DNA of 64,000 nt, taken from assembly GCA_905221605.1 (NCBI GenBank), contig CAJNDS010000269.1, positions 71,001 to 135,000 on the forward strand. Reading direction: 5' to 3'. The notes below the pieces were generated by a model that worked only from the letters and a program-made list of their open reading frames with translations, did no database searches and had not been told where the DNA came from. How positions within the stretch are numbered: the stretch's first letter is position 1; each line of letters starts with the position of its first letter. The position numbers and the translations under genes were made by a program. This document shows, piece by piece, positions 1-9,400 of this stretch. Origin of the DNA: Symbiodinium natans. Its lineage: Eukaryota > Sar > Dinophyceae > Suessiales > Symbiodiniaceae.

Positions 1-238
1 GAGACTGACGAAGCTCAGGCCCCAATAAATGTCCTGATCCCGCCGACGCGTCCACAAAGGCGTCCAGTTTCCGGCTGCCCAGCCTTCCAAGTGTAAGCTC
101 CCCACGCCCGCCCCGTACATGTGGTACGCAAAATGGAGTTCTCTGCTTGCTGTGGCCGGCCCGAAGACAGGACTTGCGAGGACAAAGTCCGTGTCAAAGT
201 TTTGCCGGGTGGGCTGCCAAATTGGTGCGTAGATGTAC
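1..238 (-). CDS. exon: MAM domain continuation, cut by the window edge
   Basis: After AACTAG|G the frame reads YIYAPIWQPTRQNFDTDFVL and later LHFAYHMYGAGVGSLHLEGW, matching the equivalent part of the previous MAM domains. It remains open to base 1. Confidence 0.68.
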
Positions 239-1696
239 CTAGTTCATGGTTGGGATGATAAAGTTAAACATTTAACTTTATATTCCTTATTGGGTTGAAG
301 TACCCTTAAAAATGTAAAAATGGTACCCAACTATGTCAAAGGCACCACTGGCCGTCGAATGCCGAAGGCGGTCCAGTCCCAGGCCAGAGCGAGGAGGAGT
401 CTCGTAGCCATGGCGGTCCCCCGGCCATGGACCAACCACACAGATCAGCCTCAAAACCGCAAGCGACTTGCGAGAGACCTGGCACCACATCCACTGCTTG
501 CAGCGAGCGCACGCGTACGACGTCCCCTGCAGCTACGACAGCTGACACGCGGAGGGCCACCGTGCCGGCGGGGACACGAAGAAGGGCTGGGCGCCACGCG
601 GCATCACGGCCACCCGACTCTGTGAACAGGCTCTGCCAGTCCGTTTCCGGCGTCCTCTGCTCCAGTTTCAATGAGACCGAGCTTGAGCCAAAGAGCTGAT
701 AGTCGAAGATCAAAGCCTTCTCCTCCGTGATATTGAATGCTGCCAATGTCTCCAGGATGAACTGCTGGGTCTCGGACGTGTTTGCAGCTTCGAGCCACCA
801 GTCTGCCCCATCCGATTTCACGCGCTGCCATGTCGAACTGCCTGTGCTGAGCCACAAGCACACATCGAAGTCGAAATTGCATGAGAGCTGCTTGAAGTCC
901 ACAGTCGGCACACCGATGCCGATGGCGTCCAAGGCCATATCACTCCGCCAGATGCCAAAAAACTGGCCGAAAAAAAGATAGTGCATGTCACTGACGAACC
1001 GCAGAAGAATTGCGTTGGGCGGCACGCTGACTACGGCGATGCCCCATGAAGAGCCTTGCGGCCCCTGCCGAGACCAAAGCTGCGTCATCAGCCAGGCATT
1101 GTCCCAGCTCCAGCTTTCAAGCCGCAAAGTCTGGGTGTCGTAACCACTCATGTGGTAGGAGAAGTGCAGATACCGGGCTGCCGGCGATGCTGTGAAGATA
1201 TGGCTGGTTAGCCAAAACATCGGCTGGATGGAAGGATCAGAGTTAATCAAATCCGTCTCTGCATACACGTACCAGTGGCCATCGAATGCTGCATCTGGTC
1301 CAGTGAATGGCGTGGGAGTTGGACCTGAATATGGCAGCCAGGGATGTCTGCCCTCAGTCTGCCAAGAGCAGAGGTCCACCTGGGGGGTTTTCCGAAATTA
1401 GGGCTTAGAGTTTAGGGTTTAGGTTTTAGGGTTTAGGGTTTAGGGGTACCTTATGAGGGTGGCTTCCGAAATTAAGGTTTAGGGTTTAGGATTTAGGCTT
1501 TAGGGGTACCTTATTGGGGTCCTTTTTGTGAGGGAATCCTACTATCTGGGGGAGTAGAATCATAAACCCTAAACCCTTATTTTCGTAAACCCCCCGCTTC
1601 GAAGTCGCAGGCCAATTCCGAAAAGGTGGACGCACCACCTTACTGTTGGTTAGTAGGGAATGGGGGAATGAGGTGCCCTATATAATCCCTTAAAGG

Positions 1697-1729
<33 letters not shown>

Positions 1730-2410
1730 TAGCTATATATATATATATGCGATGCCCTATATACTCCTTCTAAGGGTATATATATATATATATATATTTT
1801 TTTATATATAAAGATATCTCCATATACATGTGTATATATGTATATATGGTACCCTATATAACCCCTTAAAGGTATGAATCAATAGGGCCCAAATTCCCTC
1901 CCTGCTAACCAACAGTAAGCCACTCTGGAGCAAGCGTGATGAGGGAGGCTTCTCACGGAGGCAAAGCTTCCAACCCGATCCCTTCCCTTGGCCATCCTAG
2001 GTGTGGATTTCAACCCGGTCCCAAAATTGTTGATAATTCGGGCGCTAAATCAAACAACAAGGGAAATTTTTAAAACCCATCCCAAATCGATACCTCGCAT
2101 CTGAATGCCACAAGATGGATCCCACCGGTACCATGCCCTCCGGCCCTTCCGTGCCGGAAAAGTCGATACCATTCACTGAAACCGTGTCCCGACCAGCTTC
2201 CGTTGAGAAAGCCAAGACCTCTAAGGACTTCCTTTCACCGGGTAAGACCTCGATGACGCAGGTGTCGTCATTGGGATACTCCTTGGGGAAGTTCGTGCTG
2301 ACGACGCATCCATCATCGTCGACACTGCAAAGCCCGGCAGTGACTTTCCATGCCCACGAGCCCTGCAACACCGCGGCCATCAACAAGCATGACAAAAATC
2401 GCGGAGCCAT
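1..2410 (-). CDS. CUB-MAM domain secreted or membrane protein, 3' end beyond the window
   Basis: Three exon blocks read leftwards: about 2410-2062, 1379-346 and 238-1. The first opens with a signal peptide (MAPRFLSCLLMAAVLQG) followed by a CUB-like domain with the cysteine pair CSVDDDGC. The next two blocks encode at least three MAM domains, seen from repeated C-x-F-x-x-D-x-C-x-W starts (CNFDFDVCLW, CGFEADLCGW) and from YHMSG/YHMYG strands. CUB and MAM domains are extracellular adhesion or protease-accessory modules, so the product is probably secreted or on the cell surface. The reading frame is open to base 1, so the gene continues. I chose the start at 2410 because it sits directly before the hydrophobic signal; an in-frame ATG at 2446 is possible. 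The junction between the first two blocks is not resolved. Domain identity is by motif only. Confidence 0.72.
239..345 (-). mobile_element. introner-like element, family A, copy 1 (whole intron)
   Basis: The intron of the CUB-MAM gene is 107 bp and is almost entirely an inverted-repeat element. One end reads CTAGTTCATGGTTGGG and the other CCCAACTATGTCAAAG. The same ends occur in two flavodiiron introns (40750-40855 and 38141-38365). The splice sites are GT and AG. Confidence 0.7.
346..1379 (-). CDS. exon: MAM domains
   Basis: A 344-codon open frame begins after CCCCAG|G at 1380 and encodes DLCSWQTEG, then SCNFDFDVCLW and ACGFEADLCGWSMAGG, the start motifs of successive MAM domains. It ends at CAGTG|GTGCC, so the intron is GT-AG. 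The fit with the following exon (QW|YIYAPIWQP) is exact. Confidence 0.75.
1380..2061. repeat. intron with telomere-like tract, inverted-repeat element and AT microsatellites
   Basis: It holds TTTAGGG variants (1395-1505), a family D element with CCGAAATTA/TTTTCGTAAACC ends (about 1466-1597), a GT run (1697-1722) and TA runs (1732-1850). I see no exon in it. Confidence 0.6.
2062..2410 (-). CDS. exon: signal peptide plus CUB domain
   Basis: The ATG at 2410 is followed by a hydrophobic leader ending near WAW, then a roughly 90-residue CUB-like module (NFPKEYPNDDTCVIEVLPG, with a later GSILWHSDARYRFGMGF). The exon probably ends near 2062, where the frame runs into AT-rich sequence. An upstream in-frame ATG lies at 2446. 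Confidence 0.65.
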
Positions 2411-3500
2411 ACTGTCGCCAAGACTAACAGCACTTGAGCCCCACATCTTGACCCGTGCAGTCGCAGGTCTTTTTTGGGATCCCCTCTATTTCTGAAACTC
2501 GCGGTGTGAGACAGGTACGCCCTCATGCTTGGATGTCCGGCTCTTCGGATACTTCATGCACAGCTCCACAGTTCGACACGGAAATGATTTGCATGCTGCA
2601 TGCCCTCTCACGACTGCACAGAAAAAAGAAAAAAAAAAAAAGAACCTTCACGGCGGCAACAAGCGCAGGGATGGCTGGAGGGCGCAGAGGCCGCGGCAGC
2701 CCCCGTGAAGCTGCAAGCCCCGACACGGATGGACGAGCGTAGTGCAAGTGTGCAACGCCTGTTTGGAAGCCCCACTCTCAGAGGCGCTGCTTCTTTCTGC
2801 AGAATTGAGGCGAAGGCGTGGTAGCCTCTCAGGTTCAACGTCGCAGGGCGATCCAACTTAGGGTCGGCCTGTACATTTCGTTGAAATATCGACAAACTGT
2901 CTGTGACCCAAAATTAAGTGAACGTTAGCATACTTGGCTCATCGGCAAAGATGCGCCTTGACTCTTGACGCAGGTATGAGGAAACGTCCAACATCACAAA
3001 GCTTCGCGCAATGCTGCTCTTCCTGTTCGTACAAACTTGTTGCGTGTTACCCACTTCGAAGCAGCTGTGCCCCAGTCAAGACAGCCATGAAAGCCCCCTG
3101 CCAGCATAGGCTCGGCACAACCAACACACACACACACAGAGACTCACTCCACATGCATAAGGAAGGCATGGTTGCATGGGGCTCAATGGCACGCCAGTGT
3201 GCAGAATCTTCTGATGATTAATTTCTTGGCTTGTCAGCCAGGAGTGAAACCCAGAATCTGGCCTGCAAACAGACATTGCTAATTTGGCAAAATAATTTCC
3301 GAGGAACCAGCGCGAGATAAAACTGGGCGCCAGTGATGCATCATAGTATCACTCAGCCGACTTGTGAAGACGTTCCTTCCCTGACATCACACAGCTTGAC
3401 AAGCGTTCTCAACAGCGTTCTGGATAGATCTTGAGCGACAGGCGTGTGTGGCGCAGACGCTAGGCTCCAGAGTCCTAAGCGAGAAGCTTTCGGTTGCATA

Positions 3501-3607
3501 GCCTAAACCCTAAACCCTAAACCCTAAACCCTAAACCCTAAACCCTAAACCCTAAACCCTAAACCCTAAACCCTAAACCCTAAACCCTAAACCCTAAACC
3601 CTAAACC
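3501..3607. repeat. interstitial telomere-like array (CCCTAAA)n
   Basis: About 15 near-perfect 7-bp units in the CCCTAAA orientation, flanked on both sides by unique DNA, so it is not a chromosome end. Confidence 0.95.
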
Positions 3608-3625
3608 TGACCATGGCCCCCTACC

Positions 3626-3843
3626 TTGGGATCTTCCACCCTTATACCAACAGTCCTTAATCTACCAATTGCTTAAGAACACCGGAAAATGTATTTAAAA
3701 AAAAACATTCCTGTTTAAGGGTAATATAGGGAATATGATTTTCTACTCTTTTGGGTTCCTAAGCACGTAATAGTGATAGGATTGTAGTAACGCCCCGTAG
3801 AATCCCCACAAAGTACTGTTAGCATAAGGGGGGAAGATCCCAA
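3626..3843. mobile_element. inverted-repeat element, family C
   Basis: The left end TTGGGATCTTCCACCCTTAT and the right end ATAAGGGGGGAAGATCCCAA are near-perfect inverted copies. An inner ACAGTCCTTA/ACTGTTAGCA pair is as in other family C copies. It is longer (218 bp) than the others, with AT-rich filler. Confidence 0.65.
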
Positions 3844-4332
3844 CCCCCAACCCTTCTTGAAGGCCAGGGTCGAGGCCTGTCCAAACATTACTCATCCACC
3901 TCGGCGCCGGCGCGCGCACACCCACAGTGTCTAGGGTCTAGGGTCTAGGGCTTGGGGATTTCTGAAAATGGGGTACCCTTTTTAGGCCCTGTAAGGGGAT
4001 TCTAGTCTGCGTTGGGGGTTCAAAGGGGGGTACCCCTATAGGGAAATACCCAGGGGAATACGACTGAAGGTTCCCTTTTTGTAGGGCAACCCGGACTTCT
4101 GCCCCAAGGGTTTTCCAGTGCTTTCAGGGTCATAAGATGTCAGAAGGCCTTTAAGAATCGGGAGTGTTGAGGTTTAGTAAAGAAAGGAAGGTGCGTGCAG
4201 CCAGGGAGCCCATCGCCCCCACTCTCCTCAGCTGGTGGATCCTCTAACCTGCAAACCATGCGCTCAACAAAAACTCCCCGGGGCTTGGAATTCTCTGGGA
4301 CCTTGCTAGGGACACACTTCGCGATCGATTTT

Positions 4333-4427
4333 GGGGGTTTCCGAAATTCGGGGATACCTTCTTGGGGTCCGGGAATCCCACTATTTGCGGTCTACATTTC
4401 GAGGACCCTTATTTTCGGAAACCACCC
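4333..4427. mobile_element. inverted-repeat element, family D
   Basis: GGGGGTTTCCGAAATTCGGG at the left is mirrored by TTTTCGGAAACCACCC at the right, with internal GGAATCCCACTATTTG. This is the recurrent family D layout. Confidence 0.6.
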
Positions 4428-4967
4428 TTTTGTTGAGTGGGCCTTGTCGGGGACATGGACGAGCCTCAAACTCATGGTGTGCTACGCCACCATACGATAG
4501 GTTATAGGTCAGGACACGGCCACACGATCCACACTGAGGCTCTGGCCATGCTGGTGCACTGGTTCCCAACCACGAGGCATTTTAGGAAGTAGCCTGACGC
4601 TTCCCTAATTAGGCCCCTAACTAAGCACGGGTTGGGGCAGGTCCAGGACACTTTTGAGTTTCTGAGGCTCCAGCCTTGTACTGTGGGGAGAACCCCATCC
4701 CTTCAATGGCCGCTCCGCACTCCTACGGATGCTCTGCGTAGCGCCCGACGCAAAGGAAAGCTTTGTAGGCAGGTGTCCTCCAAAGGGGAGGGCTTGTCGC
4801 ACCTGCAAGCAGCAACCCCGTGTATGCACTAATCCTCGGCATCTGCGGAACGGCAGTCGCACCTTTTCTCTGCAGGTCTTTTAGAGCATGCTAGAACAAT
4901 AGCAGCTATCCGCTTCTGGTCGCTCCGGTCGATGCGCTTGCGACCGCTGGTTGCAGGGCAGCGTCCT

Positions 4968-5219
4968 TCAGTGCCTTTTCGCATCCTGTTCTCCGACCAC
5001 GCCCGCCAGCACCAGGCCCACAAATCCAGTCAAGCCGGCGACGAGAGTTACTAGGATGAGACCCGGAATTTTCAGTGCCCAGATGCGTGGAGGGAAGGCT
5101 GCATGAAGCCATGGGGCATGTTCAGGTGCCCACATCGGTAGCAGCAAGACCCAGGCTGTGTAGTAAAGGAACCCCGCCACGACGCTGCAGAACAGAAGCA
5201 GTCCAGAGACATGGGCCAT
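4968..5219 (-). CDS. DPM2: dolichol-phosphate mannose synthase regulatory subunit (DPM2-like)
   Basis: This 83-residue intronless frame has two predicted membrane helices, roughly residues 4-24 and 48-73. Between them lies the family signature YYTAWVLLLP. Spacing and overall length (family about 80-85 residues) match DPM2, the small endoplasmic-reticulum membrane subunit that stabilises dolichol-phosphate mannose synthase and supports GPI-anchor and N-glycan mannosylation. The start ATG at 5219 leads directly into the first helix. After the second helix comes a short polar tail (VVGEQDAKRH), where mammalian DPM2 has a lysine-rich one. No intron is needed, unlike the neighbouring genes. Identity is by remembered family pattern, not alignment. 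Confidence 0.8.
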   Translation of the reverse strand: MAHVSGLLLFCSVVAGFLYYTAWVLLLPMWAPEHAPWLHAAFPPRIWALKIPGLILVTLVAGLTGFVGLVLAGVVGEQDAKRH

Positions 5220-5849
5220 TGCGCACGGGGCGAGTCATGTCATCCCGCCTATCCGAGATCTGGAAGCTGCGCACTGACGACGGGCTGAAGCAGCTGCTGT
5301 GCTATGCTACATAGGTGACACCCTTGACATCTGAACCATGAACTGAAGCAGCTACACAGGTCACTGCCGGCATCTTCCAAGCAAGCGCACGCGGGTGAGA
5401 ACGGTGATCATGCGGTAAGTTCCGGGCCGGTGTCTGCACTCGAAGATCCCTGCAGCTGGACCCACTTAGCTTTCATGCTCCCACAATTTCAGAACTTGGG
5501 GTTTCCCAAGACAGGGCTTTAGGGGGGGGGGGGGTGTCCCGTTAAGGGGGCTCTATTCTATTTGGGGTACAAGAGGGTACCCCTGTTTCCCAAATTTGGG
5601 AACCGAGATCCCGGCTATAGAGTAGGCGGAGCGAACCTGGAGAGCGTAATGCTCGCACACTGGAGGCCTAGCATGCCCCCGAAAGGGAGACCCCTAAACC
5701 CTAGACCCCCAAACAGAAAAAAACTCCCTTGCAATAAGGACCCCAATAAGGTACCCCTAAACCCTAAACCCTAAACCCGAAATAGCAGGGTTCCCTTATA
5801 ATCAGGACCCCAAATAAAGTACCCCTAATTTCGGAAGCCCCCCCCCAAC

Positions 5850-8800
5850 TCCCTTCGCACAGTTTGAGGAGGCCACCGTGCTGCGGCCACCTGACGAAGC
5901 GACAGGGTTTAGGGTTTAGGGTGTAGGGTGTGGGGTTTAGGGTTTAGGGTGTAGGGTTTAGGGTTTAGGGTTTAGGGTCTGGCTGCTTCTAGCTGGGGCC
6001 GAAGTTCTGGCTGCCACCCCGGCGCCTGAACTCGTCATCGTCGACTGGGACTGAAGACTGGTCCGGGCAGCTTCGACATGCCTTCGGTTTAGGGTTTAGG
6101 GTTTAGGGTTTAGGGTTTAGGGTTTAGGGTTTAGGGTTTAGGGTTTAGGGGTGTTGGGGTTTAGGAGTTTAGGGTTTAGGCGTTTAGGGGTTTAGGGGGT
6201 TTTTTGTGCTCCCGCATAGCCGGCCGAACCGCGGGCAGGCAGGGTTTAGGGGTTTAGGGTTTAGGGTTTTGGGGTTTAGGGTTTGGGGTTTAGGGTTTGG
6301 GGTTTAGGGTTGGGGTTTAGGGTTTAGGGTTTAGGGTTTAGGGTTTAGGGTTTAGGGTTTCCGCCGCCGGCACAGCAGGGCACAGCGGGACACATCATGG
6401 CCCATCCCAAGGACATGATGACAGCGGTAGGGGTAGGCTGAATCTGAGGGGGCCCCTCTTGGGGCAACTTGAAATTCTCAAATAGCTTGGCTATACTATA
6501 TTGCGTGTATATACAAAATACAATAATACAATATATATATATATACATATATACATATATATGTATATAGATATGAATGAAGGCTTCCTCGCGGGACTTC
6601 GAGTCTTCTCAATTTTATGCTCCAGGCCTGTCAGGCTCGGAGCCGCCCCATCCACGCAGGTGCCGCACACTGACCTCCGAAGCCTGCATCCGAAAAAACA
6701 ACTGGAAAGAGCTTGAAAAGTCGCATTTGGGGCTTTTTGACGCTAAAAAACCCTAAATCCGAATGCAAGAGACAGGCCTTCTTTGATCCGACACTGCCAG
6801 GAAGCAGCGGAAGCAGAGGTCCTGAAATCAACTTCGATCTCCACAGGAGAGGATAATATTTGCCATTTCTTATTACTACTTCTGTTGTTACTAATGACTA
6901 TTATGACTATTGCTATTTTTGTTTATTTGTTACTATTTCTCTTCAATTCCCGCTCGCCGCCTCCGGCTTCACTCCACTCGGGTCTCCGGGTGGGCACCGG
7001 GAGCAGCGACTCGTCAAGGTCGGGGTCATCGAGCCGCAAGAATGCCTGCCCCGCCACAGGACGCACATGACGCAGATGTGGCAGAATGTCTGCGGCAAAC
7101 CCTAAACCCTAAACCCTAAACCCTAAACCCTAAACCCAAAACCCTAACTCTAAACCCTAATCCCCCAAACCCTAAACTCTAAACCCTAAACCTCGACTCT
7201 TCTGCGTGTTCGGGGAGCGACGCGCCCCTGCCCGGCCTCTTCTGCCCAGGCCTGAGCACCCTCGTAGTGCCTCGATTGCGCGCTTTTCCGATCAGGCCGA
7301 AGCCTGATGGGGTCTAGGGTTTAGGGTTTAGGGTTTAGGGTTGAAAATCTTCGTTGGGCGTCCCGACTTCAGCCTGGCAAAGTCTGTCAGGAAAGAAACC
7401 ATGTCCTGGGAGGCTGTTGCGGGATCCACTGGCCCAGGGAGCTCTGAGGCGTGAGTGTTGCAGAGTCCTCGTTGGCTATTTCTTCGCCTCAGAATTGCAA
7501 AATTCGCCATCACAGGCACCACACGAACCCAGACCCCTGGGAGGATCCAAAAAATTTGAACCCCCCAAGTAGTATAGTAGTCTAGGGTCATTCTTAGGGA
7601 CCCTTAAGGGGATCTATTTTCTGGATCCTCCCAGGAGTCTAACCCTAAGCCCTTTTGGACCCGGAGCTCTATTCAAATCAGCCGGGAGCCACGCCCAGGG
7701 GACATGTGCGCATGTTGATCACCACCCTAAGCCCTAAACCCTAAACCCTAAACCACACGAAGACTGGCATGCTGAGAGCTTCACAACCATACCAGGGATC
7801 CGCCTGCTCAAAAGCTGCTGTCCAGCTGTCCGCAGCATTGTGGCACCCGAGGGCCGCCGAGAGCAAGCTGCTACTGGGGTTTAGGGTTTAGGGCTTAGGG
7901 TTTAGGGTTTATGTTTTAGGGTTTAGGGTTTAGGGTTTAGGGTTTAGGGTTTAGGGTTTAGGGTTTAGGCCCCAGTCTTGTTTTGGCACCCTCGTTGCGG
8001 CGAAAGGCAGAAGTCTGTTTGGGCAAAAGCCGACAACAAAGCCTGGAAGCCTCGCCCAAGTTCACCGAAAACTAAACAGTCAGCGCCTGGAACGGCAACT
8101 TGTGCCCCTCATGCCCTGCATGATCCGGCGCTATGTGATGCAGATCCTGGACGCCTACTGCCATACAATCAGGTCATTTCTCAAGATTCGGGTCCCTTCT
8201 GGGTACCCTAAATATTAGGGGCCGCCTTAGAAATCGTGACCCCAAAAAGGGACCATAATCTAGAGAAGCGACCATCAGAATCAGAATCTTTCCACAAACC
8301 AGAACCATCAGAACCCTTACATAAAGAAGGCTGCCTAGCATACCAGCTGTCACAAATTCGGTATTTCCCAGAATAAGGGTACCGGAAACCCCTCAAATTG
8401 TCACATTAAGGGCCCCCTTCGGCCCTTCGGCTTCCCGCGTCGGATCCACTAAAGCGGCGCGCCTGTAAGGCGCAACACCTCCGCGCAAACCGCGGAACTG
8501 GGATTTGAAGCTGTAACGACAACTTCAAGTCCCCACTGAACGTCACGGCAAAATCAAGTCAATCAGCAGCTGGCGACACACAGCCGCTCTACAGCGATGT
8601 CTCCAAGCCGCTGGCTGACTTCAACACTGATCTATGTAAAGGTCGATGCCCCTTGGGCAAGGCGACGTGCCAGATGATGTGGCAAATGGCCGCTCTGGTG
8701 TCTCGGAGGCACACCATATACGCGGGCACGATAGTTGACAACGGGGCTCGGGTAGCTCGCCCCAGACACGACGCCCACGCCGCCCACGCGCCCAGGCTGA

Positions 8801-8900
8801 AAGCTGGTTGAAGGCGAGACCATTCCTGAGCTTGTTTGGGAAATTAGGGTTTAGATGGTTTTTTTTTGTCAACCGCCTAGCTGACTCCGAGAGATGCACT
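5850..8900 (-). CDS. unknown multi-exon gene (exon-like blocks only)
   Basis: Protein-like blocks separated by TTTAGGG tracts can be read on the minus strand. The clearest is 7100-6950 (GQAFLRLDDPDLDESLLP followed by TRRPEWSEAGG). Others are near 7890-7790 (NAADSWTAAFEQADPWYG), 7475-7345 (DMVSFLTDFARLKSG), 7305-7195 and 6070-5990 (SVPVDDDEFRRRGGSQNF). The block at 8825-8640 is open in all three minus frames, so its frame is undecided. The segment at 8075-8190 is also open on the plus strand (LERQLVPLMPCMIRRYVMQI), so its strand is uncertain. I recognise no family. Whether all blocks belong to one gene, and where it starts, cannot be told from sequence alone. Confidence 0.35.
5905..6360. repeat. 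cluster of telomere-like TTTAGGG tracts
   Basis: Three tracts (5905-5976, 6086-6200, 6240-6360) with variants such as GTGTAGGG and TTTGGGG, interrupted by short unique segments. One interruption is a T-run followed by CTCCCGCATAGCCGGCCG, seen again near 53880. Confidence 0.9.
7098..7192. repeat. telomere-like (CCCTAAA)n tract
   Basis: About a dozen CCCTAAA units with point variants, in the opposite orientation to the tracts on either side. Confidence 0.9.
7877..7972. repeat. telomere-like (TTTAGGG)n tract
   Basis: About 13 units, nearly all TTTAGGG, with one TTATGTTTTAGGG variant. Confidence 0.9.
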
Positions 8901-9085
8901 GTAGGGAACCATACTCGTTACTGCTTGGCAAAATGTTGTGATCAATGATCTCTGCTTTGCTCCAGTGTCCCCCTCCCCTCAGGCACAAAACCTAGAGACG
9001 AAGGCAACAAATCTCTACAGGTATAGAGCTTACGGCTTAGGGTCTGCCACAGGAAGTGATGCTAAGTGTGTCGATGAATAACCGC

Positions 9086-9400
9086 CTACAGTAGGGACTT
9101 GAAGGTCAAGACTCCCTGGGGGAGCCGCACCTCCGCCATATTCCGGGTGGTTGAGTTGGGCGTGGAGACGGGCACTGACTGTCTGACGGCGTGCGAGTTC
9201 AACCACGGGGGAAGCTTCTTCGGCGTTGCCTGGGCCGTGCTTGTGGCCACCGATGCGGCGACGGAGATCGACCCGTAGTTCTCGCTCAGGGTCCCGTCTT
9301 CCTCAATGGGCTGAAGGATCGTCCCATCCGCATTGTATCCCTCCGGCGAGTTGCCGGTAGAACTCTGCTCTGAGATCCTCGGCTGATGTCACTGGCATGC
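9086..9400 (-). CDS. last exon of the coiled-coil gene
   Basis: An open frame of about 95 codons, rich in Ser, Thr and Asn (DGTILQPIEEDGTLSENYG, later PPWLNSHAVRQSVPVSTPN), runs to a TAG at 9088-9086. The preceding coiled-coil block (QIIEKDRQICELQSQRL) is in another frame, so a junction or frameshift lies near 9385. Confidence 0.5.

Larger units (their letters stand above)
2447..4967. other. intergenic region without supported genes
   Basis: The stretch between DPM2 and CUB-MAM has an A-rich run (2621-2641), a CA run (3123-3137), a CCCTAAA array (3501-3607), a family C element (3626-3843) and a family D element (4333-4427). Several open frames occur on both strands, but none resembles a protein I recognise. 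Confidence 0.5.

Noticed and set aside
3501..3607. A chromosome end
   Set aside because: The array is only about 100 bp, flanked by unique DNA on both sides, and one of dozens of internal tracts in both orientations.
8410..8525. Possible tRNA (TTCAAATCCCAG-like box B on the minus strand)
   Set aside because: No cloverleaf could be drawn: acceptor and anticodon stems do not pair.
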